Shown piece by piece: positions 40,261 through 53,288 of a stretch of 64,000 bases of DNA (position 1 is its first letter; every line of letters begins with the position of its first letter). The DNA lies in NCBI GenBank assembly GCA_025786725.1, contig JAHLTZ010000019.1, positions 248,001 through 312,000 of the forward strand, read 5' to 3'. The stretch is from Syncephalis fuscata (Eukaryota > Zoopagomycota > Zoopagomycetes > Zoopagales > Piptocephalidaceae). Both the position numbers and the translations under genes were made by a program. A model generated the notes under the pieces. It was not told where the DNA came from and made no database searches. It worked only from the letters and a program-made list of their open reading frames with translations.

Positions 40261-41372
40261 TATTATTTAATCATACTGATCGGATTTTATTCCAATATTG
40301 TTATTCGTTTGCTGCTAACTCTACTTAAAAGTTTTGAACTATTTTTTTATTGGGCTATACACATTATAAATTCAGCTCCGTTGTTCATACGTTTTACTTG
40401 TTGCTCTAGTTTATTTCGCATTATTCTACACTCTAGTACCCACACACTATTCAAAGCTAGTGCTTGCTTGGCTCTAGCTTTATTAGCTGTAAACCACAAC
40501 TCATTCCACTCGCCGCATTGTCATTTACATTATAGCTCCATTACAAGTAATCACACACTTTCATCTGTTTACTCCTAGTGTTTTATACTATCCTATAATT
40601 CAATATATAAATTTATTATGCAATAGTTTTCTGTTAGTCAGTGTTAGCACGTGGTATCTTATGCATCGGATTGTTTAATCACTATGCTTTATTGCATAAA
40701 GTAAGACCAGGTTTACTAATACTATTTTTCATTATGACGATAGCATATTTATATTAATTGCTGTTGTAACATTTTATAAACTTTATTGTTAATTATAAGA
40801 TTGATTGATTAGCTAGTTTTGTAATAATAAACCACTTATTAAATAATTTAAATCTTACCTAGTCTTTTTGACAATTCACCGCATTTATATGCAGATTCAG
40901 CATATATTTAATACAATAAATAACACCAACATTCGTCACATTTCAATAAGCATATGCATTTGTATGCTTAGCATATTACAAATAGAATGAATTAGACTGT
41001 AGTTGTGCGAGTCCTGTTTTTTCTTGTGTTTTACGTCACTTATTTCTTGTTGTGATTGCGTCCGGACCGCGGGTACGAATGGCGATATAAATACAGTAAT
41101 ACGCGCATTTAATAACAACGAGCAACGCTTCCTTTCCGCTATTCTTACGCGATTTAGTTACCGATAGTATACCTTTTATTGTATGCTAAGTCTTTACAAA
41201 GGAACTCTTTACTCATATAGTCCGTTACTCGTACACGGTGTTTATCTAGTATCTCCGCTCACCTCCGTTGTACTCACAACTGCCGTGAAGTCCTACTTGT
41301 ATTTGAACAAAGTACCACACTCGTCAGTCTACCTGCTGCGTAATACTCATATCAAAGCCATTTTTAGTTAAA
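40261..41372. other. AT-rich spacer and leader of the F-box gene
   Basis: No firm gene. A frame of 62 codons (41183-41371) ends one base before the F-box ATG at 41373 and could be an upstream ORF. A TATA-like GATATAAATA lies near 41082. Confidence 0.4.
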
Positions 41373-43383
41373 ATGGCGTTGAACAGTGACAATGATCGTA
41401 TTTGGAAGAATGTTGATGTTTTATTATATCTGCGCAACTTTATGGATGACAAAAAATTGGTACTACTTGCCAAGAGTTGCCGTTTCATTCATCAAATAAT
41501 AACTGGCCAGTCTTATATCTGGAAACGGCGATATATGCAAAATTATTGCTTAGGCGATAAACGCAAACAAGAATGGCTTTTATGGTTTATCTGGTGCACA
41601 AATACTACAGCAAACGCAAGCATGCTTACGCCCAGTATAAACATAAAGAAACAAAAACGTTCATTATTGTCTAAAACTACAACAATTAATAATAGCGATG
41701 ATGAGGCTACGTTGTCTGTTAATGATTGCTTGTTAACTCCTGGCTTTGATACCGTCAAATGGTACTGTGCGTTTCAACGTCGCAAACAGACCAGCTACGA
41801 CTTGATGGCTAGCCGATTCAATGAGCGAAGCTACCAATTGCCAGTTGATGAGCGTGCGGAACTAGGAATAGTCAGCACAAACCCATGGAACACATTAGTA
41901 TATGATAACAGAACACCAAAAATATGGCTAATTTATCATGTTGTTCGTGAAGAAGAACGTGAACATGATAGCGAGGCAATAATCGGAGAAGAATTGATTA
42001 GCACTTTAGCATTACATGATAGCACGCCTTGCGTGGATTCTATTCATGGAACAAGTCGATTTGTTGTGGCCAGCATTTCATTGATGGTATGTGGAGATGC
42101 AAAACCAATTTATATCGGTGATCCAGTAGGTAAGTACTAATGATCAACACTAATAATTGTAGCAAACATTTATTAACACCAATAATAATAGTGGAATGGC
42201 CTAAAGCAGAAGTGCAGCGCGACACAGAAAATGAGTCTGCAGAAGCTGTTGCATTAGCGACCTTTGCATTTTTTGAAAAGCTAAAATTTGGCACACGAAC
42301 TGCTATTATAGTATGGCTATTGATAATAGCTCACCTCCAAACATTATCTATCGTACTGGCGGTATTCAAGAAGGAGAATGCACAGCATTTTGGCCAGAAT
42401 TAATCGATACTTGTGGCGGCTGGTTACTTTTTCGCAAACGCAATATAAAAATAGCACCGCGTTGCCAATTGTATTTGTATAATTGTAACGAAAGTCAATG
42501 GATAGAAGTTTCATCGTCTAATTTTCTTTCATCCGGTTCGATTCAGTTTGCTTGCCGTAACCAATGTCAATCGTTAAAGTTTTCAATAGCATGTAAATTT
42601 ATGGAAGCTAGCGACGCTTCTACGTCCACTGCTGTACAAGATTTGAAAACTGTTGGCAGCGACGACCAATTAATAAGTATCAAATGGAAACTATTTGATT
42701 TCCAAACGGTCTAATCTAAATGTGGACCAATATCATCGGGCCAGTTCTACCTCCCATACTGTCCAAACGCCATTACCAAATCTGTGATGTATACGAATAG
42801 AATGAGCTTAGTTATTCTATATGACTTAACTGATGAAGAACACAAAATCCACAATGGAACGTCTAATGCCTCACTCTCTTTATTTGCATTAAAAAGACCA
42901 TCACGCGATGGCTCGCTGCAACATTCATTCGACGCTGGAAATTATAATCAACTATTGCCAATTGATAGTTCTGAACAAGGACACATATTATGGACTCGAG
43001 TTATCCACAACAATACCGTTACACCGCTATACAGCGAGAAACTGATCGTCGTTCGAGATGCTAGAAAATATAATATACTGGATGCTTGAAACGGAAATAT
43101 ATTGCGTTCAATTGCTTGTCCAAGCCATTCAAAGTTTATTCCTTTGCTTGGATCTTTGTGCGCGGTATTCAACAAAAAATCTGGAAAAAACTACCTTATT
43201 GATATGCACGCTGGCAGTATTTGCATACCATCAGCACGTCCTGCTAGAGAACAAACAGGAGATGGACATTTGCTATTCTCAAATCGCAATATATATTTCG
43301 AGTATTTTGACTATTATGCATCAAGTGTTGCTGTTAGTCGAGTCGGCTTATATAATGGAGCATACAAAGCATATATGCTATAA
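41373..43383 (+). pseudogene. Degraded F-box protein gene
   Basis: The N-terminus fits an F-box (VDVLLYLRNFMDDKKLVLLA, then SCRFIHQIITGQSYIWKRRY). An intron (about 42131-42192) splices GDPV to VEWPKAEV in phase. After that the frame breaks once near 42310 (from FGTRTAII to MAIDNSSPPN, one base missing). It meets TAA at 42712-42714 and TGA at 43087-43089, yet stays protein-like in the same frame on both sides of each stop up to 43383. The TGA falls where a Trp would fit (ILDA-stop-NGNILRSI), and the TAA could come from CAA. The C-terminal part may be a beta-propeller. Either a recent pseudogene or a gene with sequencing errors; two substitutions plus one indel favour a pseudogene. Confidence 0.65.
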
Positions 43384-43459
43384 ATAAAGCTGTAGCTGCA
43401 AGCATTTAATACAAACCATTTTATATTCCATTTATTCTTTATGCCTTTTATTAGCAATT

Positions 43460-43604
43460 TACTAAACCATTTAATAAATTTTGGTGTTAAATGACTACAT
43501 TTAATAATATTTGTACATTTAAGCTAACATTTGTTCTATCAGAAATGGTGATGGTGGTGAATGATATTAAAAAACAAATGATCGTAGTTGATGTTTTGTT
43601 TTGG
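43460..43604. repeat. Fragment of the dispersed terminal-repeat family
   Basis: Contains TTTTGGTGTTAAATGACTAC and TGGTGGTGAATGATATTAA just outside arm B-right, so an extra, older copy lies next to it. Confidence 0.6.
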
Positions 43605-46600
43605 TGTTAAATGACTATTTTTAATAACATCCAATCTATTGAACGTGTAGCTAAGTGGTGAATGACATCAATTATCAAATACTCATCATTGTAGATTTAT
43701 TATTCAGTATGCATATATCCAGTATACATATATTTTCTATTCATCTATATCATTCTCATTATATCCTACACTACTATATATCATTCTATTCCATACTAAA
43801 CACATTCTATTGTTTATATACTTTAGTGTACTTTACTCATTCTACTCATTATGCTATACGCACTATAACCTTAACATGGTTATATGCTTTCTTATCGTAC
43901 ATTTATCATTTTATATATTATTCTGTCCGCATACAGTCTTCTTTTATCCAAAACTGCTTTTATTTTTGTTTTAGCTTTATCCTTAATAAATGTCGACTAA
44001 TTCTGCTCATCTGTTCATGCATACATGCTCAATAACTTCAACATTGCTAATCGTACACTTTTCCTTGTATATTCATTCTATTCTATGTCGTTTTATTGTA
44101 TAGTAAATACGCGCTACTCAAGCTATTGCCTGTTTATCGCTAGCCTTATTCGTTGTAAATATCAACTCATTTTATTTTTCCATACATGCACATTATAGCT
44201 TTATCACTCACACTCACACTCCTCTTGCTGTTCATTCAGCTTGTCTTATATCATTGTATACTCTGCTGGCTACATTCTATTAAACCCTGTTGCTAATTTG
44301 TTGTTAGTCTTATTGGTTATAAATCTTGAATCACGTAGCTATAAATTCAACACAGCCATTTATGTTTTCCTTGTTACTTTATAGTATTATCAGTTCTAAT
44401 AATGGTGCGTTACATTTAGAGACTGTCTGTTTATTGTTATCTGCATTATTTGCACAACTCAATTCATTTTACTCATAGACTTAATACAAATGATTTTAAT
44501 ATTATTTATGGAATACTTTATAACTATTTAAATAGGATAGCTAAGTATAGAATCACTAGCACTGCAGTTGTAGATATTACTGATCATTTTATTACTACTT
44601 TTAATTACATCAAATAAACTTGATAAATTACAACGTATTTTAAAACTTTGAAATCTATTGCATTAGTGCTTGTCATAAACTACTGGCTAGATACCGATGC
44701 CATTTAATTATGTTATGGCTATATAAATGGTCAGCATTGCTTTAAAATAAAGTCATAATTGATATTACTGAATAAACAGAGCTACTTGCTATGCTATATG
44801 TAAAGTTTAGTGTAAATCATTTTTACGCTTAATTGGTTAAATCGTGTAACCTAGATTTAATCCATCAGTTTATCGCACTGTAAAGATCTTGCTGATATTA
44901 GTGTTTGGCTAATATGGTGGATAGTAGCAAAGATTCTTTATACAATAGGTGAGCAGAGTGCTTTTTAGACAAGAAGATAAATGGCTTAGCGCATACTAAA
45001 CTAACAGGTACGTATACTAAGATTCCTACTAGAGTGATGATGGCCATTTATATGGAAGACTACGAGTAATTACGTAGTATATTGGTCATATATGGTTTCA
45101 GGTGACTCATGTTTTATTACGACATTTTCCGCTATTGCCGCAGTATATAAGCAGACTTTACCACTCCTCTAAACCAGCATTGCCTTTTTATCTTCTCTTT
45201 CTACTCTTTACCACTGGACATACGCTACACTCATTCGCTCTTACTGTCATTAGTTGTTTAATATGCTTTGCACTCGCTGGACGTCTAATGATTACAGGAT
45301 CGCTGCTGCTCATTATTTGGCATATTTAAGATAAGTAAACTAGTGTGTGCGCAGTGTAATACAGTCACTCTGTTAGCTATGTTGAACATCGAGAGATATA
45401 TAGTCAACTAGACACTATATGATTTTGCGGATGCATTCCAGCATGCTGCGAACGGTGTTAGATCACACTTAGCTGATTAGACTTCTGAATAGCGAATATG
45501 GTTATTGCTATGTGTTTGCCTGTTGTAATTGCATTGATGGTATTTGGGAGTATATGCAATATATAGTCTCTGCTTGGAGATATCACCTGTGCTAAATTCA
45601 ATATGGAAGTGGTGATAAAGCTATGTTGTTTATACAGCTTCCGCTATCTGGAACTTGCATGAAAGTGCATAGGATTTATACAATACAACGTATACAAACT
45701 GCCTCCATGATCATGCAGGGAATAGTAGTGATGGGTGCAGTTGGTTGAATAGTTTATGCGCGCTAGTAGTCTTGGTCATGCTCACTGCAGAAGGCAAAGG
45801 AACTTGTGTTTTGTGGCTATGACCAACAGCTGTTCTGAATTCATATCAGTGTAATTGCTCAACAAACATTATTGCGGCGGTTAATTTGCATGCTAGTTTA
45901 CTTATTTTAACTGATATAGATCCAAAAAATAGTTAAATTCAGCAAGAACAAGGCCACAATGCGCCACTAGTTACTTGGTTTGTATTATTATATTAGTGTT
46001 ATGTAATTTTGTCAACTAAATAAAGGTAACGTTTTCTTTTGCAAATATTAACATATTACAATCAATTGTATTCAATACAACTACATCATACTAAATATTT
46101 AAATAAAATACAAGTGCTTTATTTTGCTAATTAAATTAAATATTTCTATTACTGCTATTTAATAATTTATTAATATTTAATGTGATTTAGTGGTCAAATG
46201 ACTGTATTTGATAATATTTATACATTTAAGTTAAACTTTCTTGCTATTGAACATGACGATGGGTGGTGAGTGACGTCAATCATCAAGTACTCATCAGTGT
46301 ATATTATTATCCAGTATGCATATATCCTCTATTCACCTATATCATTCCATTATATCCTACACTACTATATATCATCGTATGATATACTAAACACATTCTA
46401 TTGTTTATATGTTCCAATATACTTTACTCATTCCACTCATTGCGTTATATGCACTACAACTTTAATATTGTTTTATATGCTTTCTTACTGTATATTTATT
46501 CCGCTTTATATCATTCTATAGTATAACGTCAATATGTTACTTGGAACTGTTGTTTGTTTGATTACCAATAATAAATATTTTTATTAATTTGCTTACGCAT

Positions 46601-46872
46601 ATATGTGCTGTGTAACTATTTGATAGACAAATCAGTTGGTGTAAATTGGTATGGCTTTGGTACCGATTGAGCAGAATGATGAGTTGGTGAGTATGTAAGC
46701 GAGAAGAAAGCCAGAGATAAAAGAGTGTGAACAGTAATAACATAGTACTGCAGCAATGATATATGCGTACTAGATAATGAATACACAGAATAAATATTTT
46801 AATAATTGTTACTATTTAGCATTCAGCTTCATGTTCAATAAAACGGAATGTAGTTAGTTACGCGAAAGATGC
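43605..46872 (+). repeat. Repeat arm B-right (about 3.3 kb)
   Basis: Inverted partner of 24329-27646. It begins with the terminal module GTGTTAAATGACTATTTTTA, then ATTGAACGTG and GGTGAATGACATCAATTATC. A second terminal-like module lies at 46180-46330 and a third at about 46790-46850. The arm continues directly into the expanded minisatellite. The 20 bp on the outer side differ between arms. Confidence 0.85.
45102..45329 (+). CDS. Second copy of the small hydrophobic ORF of arm B
   Basis: 75-codon frame corresponding to 25922-26146 on the other arm, longer by one Arg codon. It is preceded by GGTTTCAG, a possible acceptor site, and ends IIWHI. Role unknown; see the partner copy. Confidence 0.3.
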   Translation: MTHVLLRHFPLLPQYISRLYHSSKPALPFYLLFLLFTTGHTLHSFALTVISCLICFALAGRLMITGSLLLIIWHI

Positions 46873-49239
46873 TTGGCACATAATGCTGACACATAATGCT
46901 TAGCGCAAATGCTGGCACATAATGCTTAGCGCAAATGCTGGCACATAATGCTTAGCGCAAATGCTGGCACATAATGCTTAGCGCAAATGCTGGCACATAA
47001 TGCTTAGCACAAATGCTGGCACATAATGCTTAGCACAAATGCTGGCACATAATGCTTAGCAGCAAATGCTGGCACATAATGCTTAGCGCAAATGCTGGCA
47101 CATAATGCTTAGCGCAAATGCTGGCACATAATGCTTAGCGCAAATGCTGGCACATAATGCTTAGCACAAATGCTGGCACATAATGCTTAGCGCAAATGCT
47201 GGCACATAATGCTTAGCGCAAATGCTGGCACATAATGCTTAGCACAAATGCTGGCACATAATGCTTAGCGCAAATGCTGGCACATAATGCTTAGCGCAAA
47301 TGCTGGCACATAATGCTTAGCACAAATGCTGGCACATAATGCTTAGCGCAAATGCTGGCACATAATGCTTAGCGCAAATGCTGGCACATAATGCTTAGCA
47401 CAAATGCTGGCACATAATGCTTAGCGCAAATGCTGGCACATAATGCTTAGCACAAATGCTGGCACATAATGCTTAGCGCAAATGCTGGCACATAATGCTT
47501 AGCGCAAATGCTGGCACATAATGCTTAGCGCAAATGCTGGCACATAATGCTTAGCGCAAATGCTGGCACATAATGCTTAGCGCAAATGCTGGCACATAAT
47601 GCTTAGCGCAAATGCTGGCACATAATGCTTAGCGCAAATGCTGGCACATAATGCTTAGCGCAAATGCTGGCACATAATGCTTAGCGCAAATGCTGGCACA
47701 TAATGCTTAGCGCAAATGCTGGCACATAATGCTTAGCGCAAATGCTGGCACATAATGCTTAGCGCAAATGCTGGCACATAATGCTTAGCGCAAATGCTGG
47801 CACATAATGCTTAGCGCAAATGCTGGCACATAATGCTTAGCGCAAATGCTGGCACATAATGCTTAGCGCAAATGCTGGCACATAATGCTTAGCGCAAATG
47901 CTGGCACATAATGCTTAGCACAAATGCTGGCACATAATGCTTAGCGCAAATGCTGGCACATAATGCTTAGCGCAAATGCTGGCACATAATGCTTAGCGCA
48001 AATGCTGGCACATAATGCTTAGCGCAAATGCTGGCACATAATGCTTAGCGCAAATGCTGGCACATAATACTTAGCGCAAATGTTGGCACATAATGCTTAG
48101 CGCAAATGCTGGCACATAATGCTTAGCGCAAATGCTGGCACATAATGCTTAGCACAAATGTTGGCACATAATGCTTAGCGCAAATGCTGGCACATAATGC
48201 TTAGCGCAAATGCTGGCACATAATACTTAGCGCAAATGTTGGCACATAATGCTTAGCGCAAATGCTGGCACATAATGCTTAGCACAAATGCTGGCACATA
48301 ATGCTTAGCGCAAATGCTGGCACATAATGCTTAGCGCAAATGCTGGCACATAATGCTTAGCGCAAATGCTGGCACATAATGCTTAGCGCAAATGCTGGCA
48401 CATAATGCTTAGCGCAAATGCTGGCACATAATGCTTAGCACAAATGCTGGCACATAATGCTTAGCGCAAATGCTGGCACATAATGCTTAGCGCAAATGCT
48501 GGCACATAATGCTTAGCGCAAATGCTGGCACATAATGCTTAGCGCAAATGCTGGCACATAATACTTAGCGCAAATGCTGGCACATAATGCTTAGCGCAAA
48601 TGCTGGCACATAATGCTTAGCGCAAATGCTGGCACATAATGCTTAGCGCAAATGCTGGCACATAATGCTTAGCGCAAATGCTGGCACATAATGCTTAGCG
48701 CAAATGCTGGCACATAATACTTAGCGCAAATGTTGGCACATAATGCTTAGCGCAAATGCTGGCACATAATGCTTAGCGCAAATGTTGGCACATAATGCTT
48801 AGCACAAATGTTGGCACATAATGCTTAGCACAAATGTTGGCACATAATGCTTAGCACAAATGCTGGCACATAATACTTAGCACAAATGTTGGCACATAAT
48901 GCTTAGCGCAAATGCTGGCACATAATACTTAGCACAAATGCTGGCACATAATGCTTAGCACAAATGCTGGCATATAATGCTTAGCACAAATGTTGGCACA
49001 TAATACTTAGCACAAATGCTGGCACATAATGCTTAGCACAAATGTTGGCACATAATGCTTAGCGCAAATGTTGGCACATAATGTTTAGCACAAATGCTGG
49101 CACATAATGCTTAGCACAAATGCTGGCACATAATGCTTAGCACAAATGCTGGCACATAATGCTTAGCACAAATGCTGGCACATAATGCTTAGCGCAAATG
49201 CTGGCACATAATGCTTAGCGCAAATGCTGACACAATGCT
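46873..49239 (+). repeat. 26-bp minisatellite, about 90 units
   Basis: Head-to-tail array of a 26-bp unit whose core is CATAATGCTTAGCGCAAAT, followed by GCTGGCA. Units differ by transitions at three sites (CGCAAA/CACAAA, GCTGG/GTTGG, ATGCTT/ATACTT), and one unit carries an extra base near 47058. Variant units concentrate in the right-hand 500 bp; the middle is nearly uniform. Because 26 is not divisible by three and stops occur, it is not coding. Confidence 0.95.
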
Positions 49240-49790
49240 CATTTCCCTCATTCCGTTATATGCACTATAACCTCAACACCGATTATCATACACTTTCCAT
49301 TGTATATTTATTCTAATGCATATTATTTCATGCTTGCATAATCTTCCTTTATCCAAAACTATTTTTATTTTGTTCTGGCTTTATCCTTAATAAATGTCGA
49401 CTAATTCCACTCATTGATCATGCATATATACTCAATAACTTCAACATTGCTAATTACTGTTCAATATTGTATATTCGTTATATTGCATATCATTTTATTG
49501 GTTATTAAATATGCACTAGTTATTGCAGTTGTCCGTTTGGTTCTAGCACTGTTATTAATAAATCTTAACTCATTCACCTCATTCATTTAGCAAGTTATAT
49601 TTAGTTGAAACCTATAACAATAAAATATGTCTATTAGGTCAAGAATGGCTTATAGCAGTATGTGTATACAATAGGGATGATATATATGAATAGAGAGTAT
49701 ATGCATACTGAACAACAAATCTACGATGGTGAGTATTTGATAATTAACGTCACTCACCATCCATCATCATGTTCAATAGGTTGGGTGCTA
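49240..49790 (+). repeat. Repeat R, copy 3 (partial)
   Basis: Same orientation as 11084-11634 and inverted relative to copy 2. It ends with the terminal module containing GATGGTGAGT and ACTCACCATC and then ATGTTCAATAGGTTGG, after which the similarity stops, so the outer 340 bp of copy 1 are missing. Confidence 0.85.
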
Positions 49791-49925
49791 TTAAATAATT
49801 ATTTGGTCTTCAAATGGTAATAAATTATTGGTGAAGGGTAATGCGTAATTACCAAGTATGGTAGTATTAAATATGAAACAATACCAAAAACAATAACTAA
49901 AAACTACTACTTTTTTCTCCTTGCT

Positions 49926-52900
49926 ATGCAGACCAATAACCAATTAAAGTATGGATCGAATGGCTATTCAAAAAAAGCATTGAGCTTCTCTTTGTCGAGA
50001 TGGCCAATGTTAGAGTCTTCAAAAGCACCTTCAAAAGCAACCTTTGGTTTATTAGGGGCCGCATTATACACGGGAAAGGAACAGGGACGCTGGCAATTTC
50101 AGAGCTGTATTCAACAGCGTAAGTAATTGGTAGCGAATTCATACATGAGCTAAAAGTTGTTTTATAGATATTACAATTAATACCATTGGTTTACCAACAC
50201 TTATACAAGGGTCAATTCCTCCAGTTACAGAACAAACTGCGCTATGCACGACAGTACCTTCAACGCGTCATGGCAAGGTCATAGCAACGTTGGATATAAG
50301 TAAAAGTCACGTAGCATGTCCTAGTTATGACCAGCTTAATTGTCTTAGTAAGTGTTGTATATAGTTGACAAACAGTTATTTATTTTGTATCAGCCGTATA
50401 CAGGGATTCAGTTCAGCCGGGTGTCAATCAATGGTCGCCAGTTGCTCGTTATCAATTAAAGAAACCAATTCAAGAGGTTGTATGTGGTCCCGATCCATCT
50501 GAAGGATTGGGTGAGTAAATTGAAAAGATTTTATGCAAATATTAACCATTATGCGTAGACTTATTGGCGGTACGGGAGGATCAAACGATTACAATGTTGG
50601 GCTATCGTCAAAACCAAACATATGACAATCCATTATTTAAGATTGATACGCTGAAATTCAAAGACACGCCTCAATCAGTTGCATTGAATCCGCACATTTA
50701 CGGAGAAACCATCATTTCTACGGGCAGCACAATATTTCATTGGGATAGCGAAAGAATGAGCGATGGGTAGGTATAAGAGATAAAGGTTTATTCTAGCCAT
50801 TAACTATGCGACAACCAACAATAGAATTATTCCTATCTTTCGAATTCAAGATCAATCATTAAAAAATAATGCAGAAGAACAACGAGCAGGTTGTCAGTTT
50901 GGTCTACACCCACGCGTAGTATGGCTAGCAAATAACAAACAGCTGTTTTCATTAGATTTACGTGTAGGTAATACCGATGGTTAGCAGACGTAGTATTAAT
51001 TTTTAAACATTGTCCAGTCTAAAAACACACGTGCAACACAACAATTTGCAATGAATAGTAGTGAAAGATTTGTAGATTTGGTTTGTGGAGTGGCAAAACC
51101 AGCGCTGAATGCTTTGGCTACTACACAAAATATTTACTTGTTTGATGAACGACTTGCCAGTAAACCATTGGTGACATGGGAAGCAAGACGTGGTTTAGGC
51201 GATAGGTTGGGAAGTCTTAATGCGATCACTGTAAAAGCAAGGGGCGCAAATACCCATTCTATAGATCAACGTAAGACTATCAAAATCTGACTAGTGTAGT
51301 AATAACTAATTAGCGTACAAATAGCACTATTACTTCGTTCATGGTCAGAAACAGCCGAAATTACAGTATTGCCATTGTATGTAGGGTCTTCGGTGCCGAG
51401 TATAGAATCATCTATGGATTTAAAATCGTTTAGAGATTACTATAACTTTCATGATATATCTCGCGCAGAGCATGCGTTGGCTCATGTCAATTTAAAACAT
51501 TCACGAGATGCGTATTGTTCGCCACCCTCTTTGGTTGATTTTAATGTAAAATCAATTATAGTTCAACGTTTTGAGTTAGAGTCTATGGTTAATATGCTAG
51601 ATGACATTACTATGGATAATATCAAAGCACATTATGATAACTTGGATGCCGAATATGATAGTTCAGTAGACATGTTACAAATGTGGCAATTAGCATCAAA
51701 CGGTACTCTTTTTCAACAGTTATATATGATTGATTATATGAATCAGAGTGCAGAAATATTAAATTCGACACCAAAAAGTGAAGAAGTGCTGTTTGAAGAC
51801 AGAGTTATTAATATAAACACTTGGCCCAAAAATGATCCAAGTGTCAAGTGGATGACTAAAAAAAAGCATTTAAAACTTGAAAGATTACAAAATGCATTAA
51901 ATGGTTAGTTATGCGTGGACGATTAACAAACTGGCTAATAATTATAGTTTAGATTTACCACAATTAATTAATACATTTGCTACAAATATACCAAGAAGAT
52001 TAGTGGATAATATTTCAATGCCGCTGGATATGGTTAAGCAACAAAGTGCGATTATTGCTGAGGAGAGTAAATATCCGATAACACTGTAAGCTGCAAATCA
52101 CGATACATTCTTTTAATATTGGCTAACAGCAATACTGGTAGACATGAGCTATTGGCTAAACTAACCAAGTATGAAGGAACAGACGTGTCAGAAACTGCGC
52201 TATGGAAGTCAGTTGGATCTTTATCTGTTAATGATCCAGACTACATACTGTCAGAGATTCCGCTTCCAATGTCAAAGGCTCTAGTTCTAAAACCTTTAAA
52301 CAAAGTGTGGCAATTTAAACCACTAGTTTCAACTTATGGATTGGATAAAGCCAACATTAGAGAAATTATTTATAATACTTTTTCTGTTGATAAGGAAAGT
52401 CAATATGATGTATATAACAGCGAAGATGCCATTGATTTTATGGCATCCACTGAGCAAGAAATTGCAGATCGAATAGCTGATGAGGTTTGGCTAGCAACAC
52501 ATACATGGTGGTCTCTATCTGCAAATCATAATTCGTCTACATCGAAAAAAAGCGAATATTCTCAAAAGACACAAGATACATTTACTTGGTTTTCACCGCT
52601 TGATTCAACTCAACCGGATAATATCATTGCAGATGAAAAATGTTTACAGCAATCTACAGGCAAAGAAAACAAAGTAGCACATCATGCATCTAATAAGCAA
52701 GCAACATCATTTAATTTTCAATCTATTAAGCCTACGTTGACAGAAGCTGCTCTACATCGTATGAGTCAACAGCATCGACAGCCTCAGCTAGTTAGTGATG
52801 CAGCACAAGTACTGTTGCGTGACTGGCAGCAAAGCGATAGTTCAACTAAATTACCGCTACTTACCCATCATACATCGACAAACACAATTAAACGAGTAGC

Positions 52901-53288
52901 ATCAGTCACCGTACCACCTTCTCGTAAAGCAGGCAATTTCCATTCTGAATTATCGTCTTCCGTACCAAATGTTATATCCAGCCCTGCTTATAGTTCAATT
53001 CAAAAAACACCCGCTCCTATTCGTCAAATGACCCATACAGCTGGCTTTGGCAAATCACCATCTATTAGTTCTACTGCCGGTGCACCAAGCCGAGTACCTT
53101 TTGCCAATGTCAAAGTAAAACACCAATCAATGTCGCAGCCAAATGTCGAGACTGGCAATGCTAGTGGAAGTAGATCAAAGCAGCTACCGTTCTCCATGAC
53201 ACAGCCTAGTTCCCAGTTTACAAGTAGTCAATCTGATAAATCGAAGCAACTTAAACAACGAAGAAAGCCACGAAAATCTGGATTTTAA
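49926..53288 (+). CDS. RNA polymerase I initiation factor Rrn6/TAF1C-like
   Basis: About nine exons and roughly 980 residues. The first half has beta-propeller features: VVCGPDPSEGLDLLAVREDQ, then FGLHPRVVWLANNKQLFSLDLR, VCGVAKPALNALATTQNIYL and FDERLASKP, in the style of Rrn6 (HP..LWVA...LFDLR). The helical middle (HDISRAEHALAHVNLKH...) and a Ser-rich disordered tail follow, ending in RRKPRKSGF, a basic tail typical of the family. Rrn6 works with Rrn7 and Rrn11 at the rDNA promoter. At 51909-51957 I use donor GTTAGT and acceptor TTTAG to join NALN to DLPQLIN in frame. The family call rests on motif style, so it is moderate. Confidence 0.62.

Noticed and set aside
42709-42744. A 36-nt intron that would remove the TAA of the F-box gene
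   Set aside because: It begins GT and ends AG in frame but is shorter than any other intron supported here, and would not solve the other stop or the frameshift.
46873-49239. Regular repeats reminiscent of a CRISPR array
   Set aside because: Units are head to tail without unique spacers, the setting is a spliced eukaryotic genome, and no cas-like gene is near.
51901-51948. Donor GTTATG with a 40-nt intron in the Rrn6-like gene
   Set aside because: The canonical GTTAGT donor with acceptor TTTAG gives a 49-nt intron and an in-frame joint.
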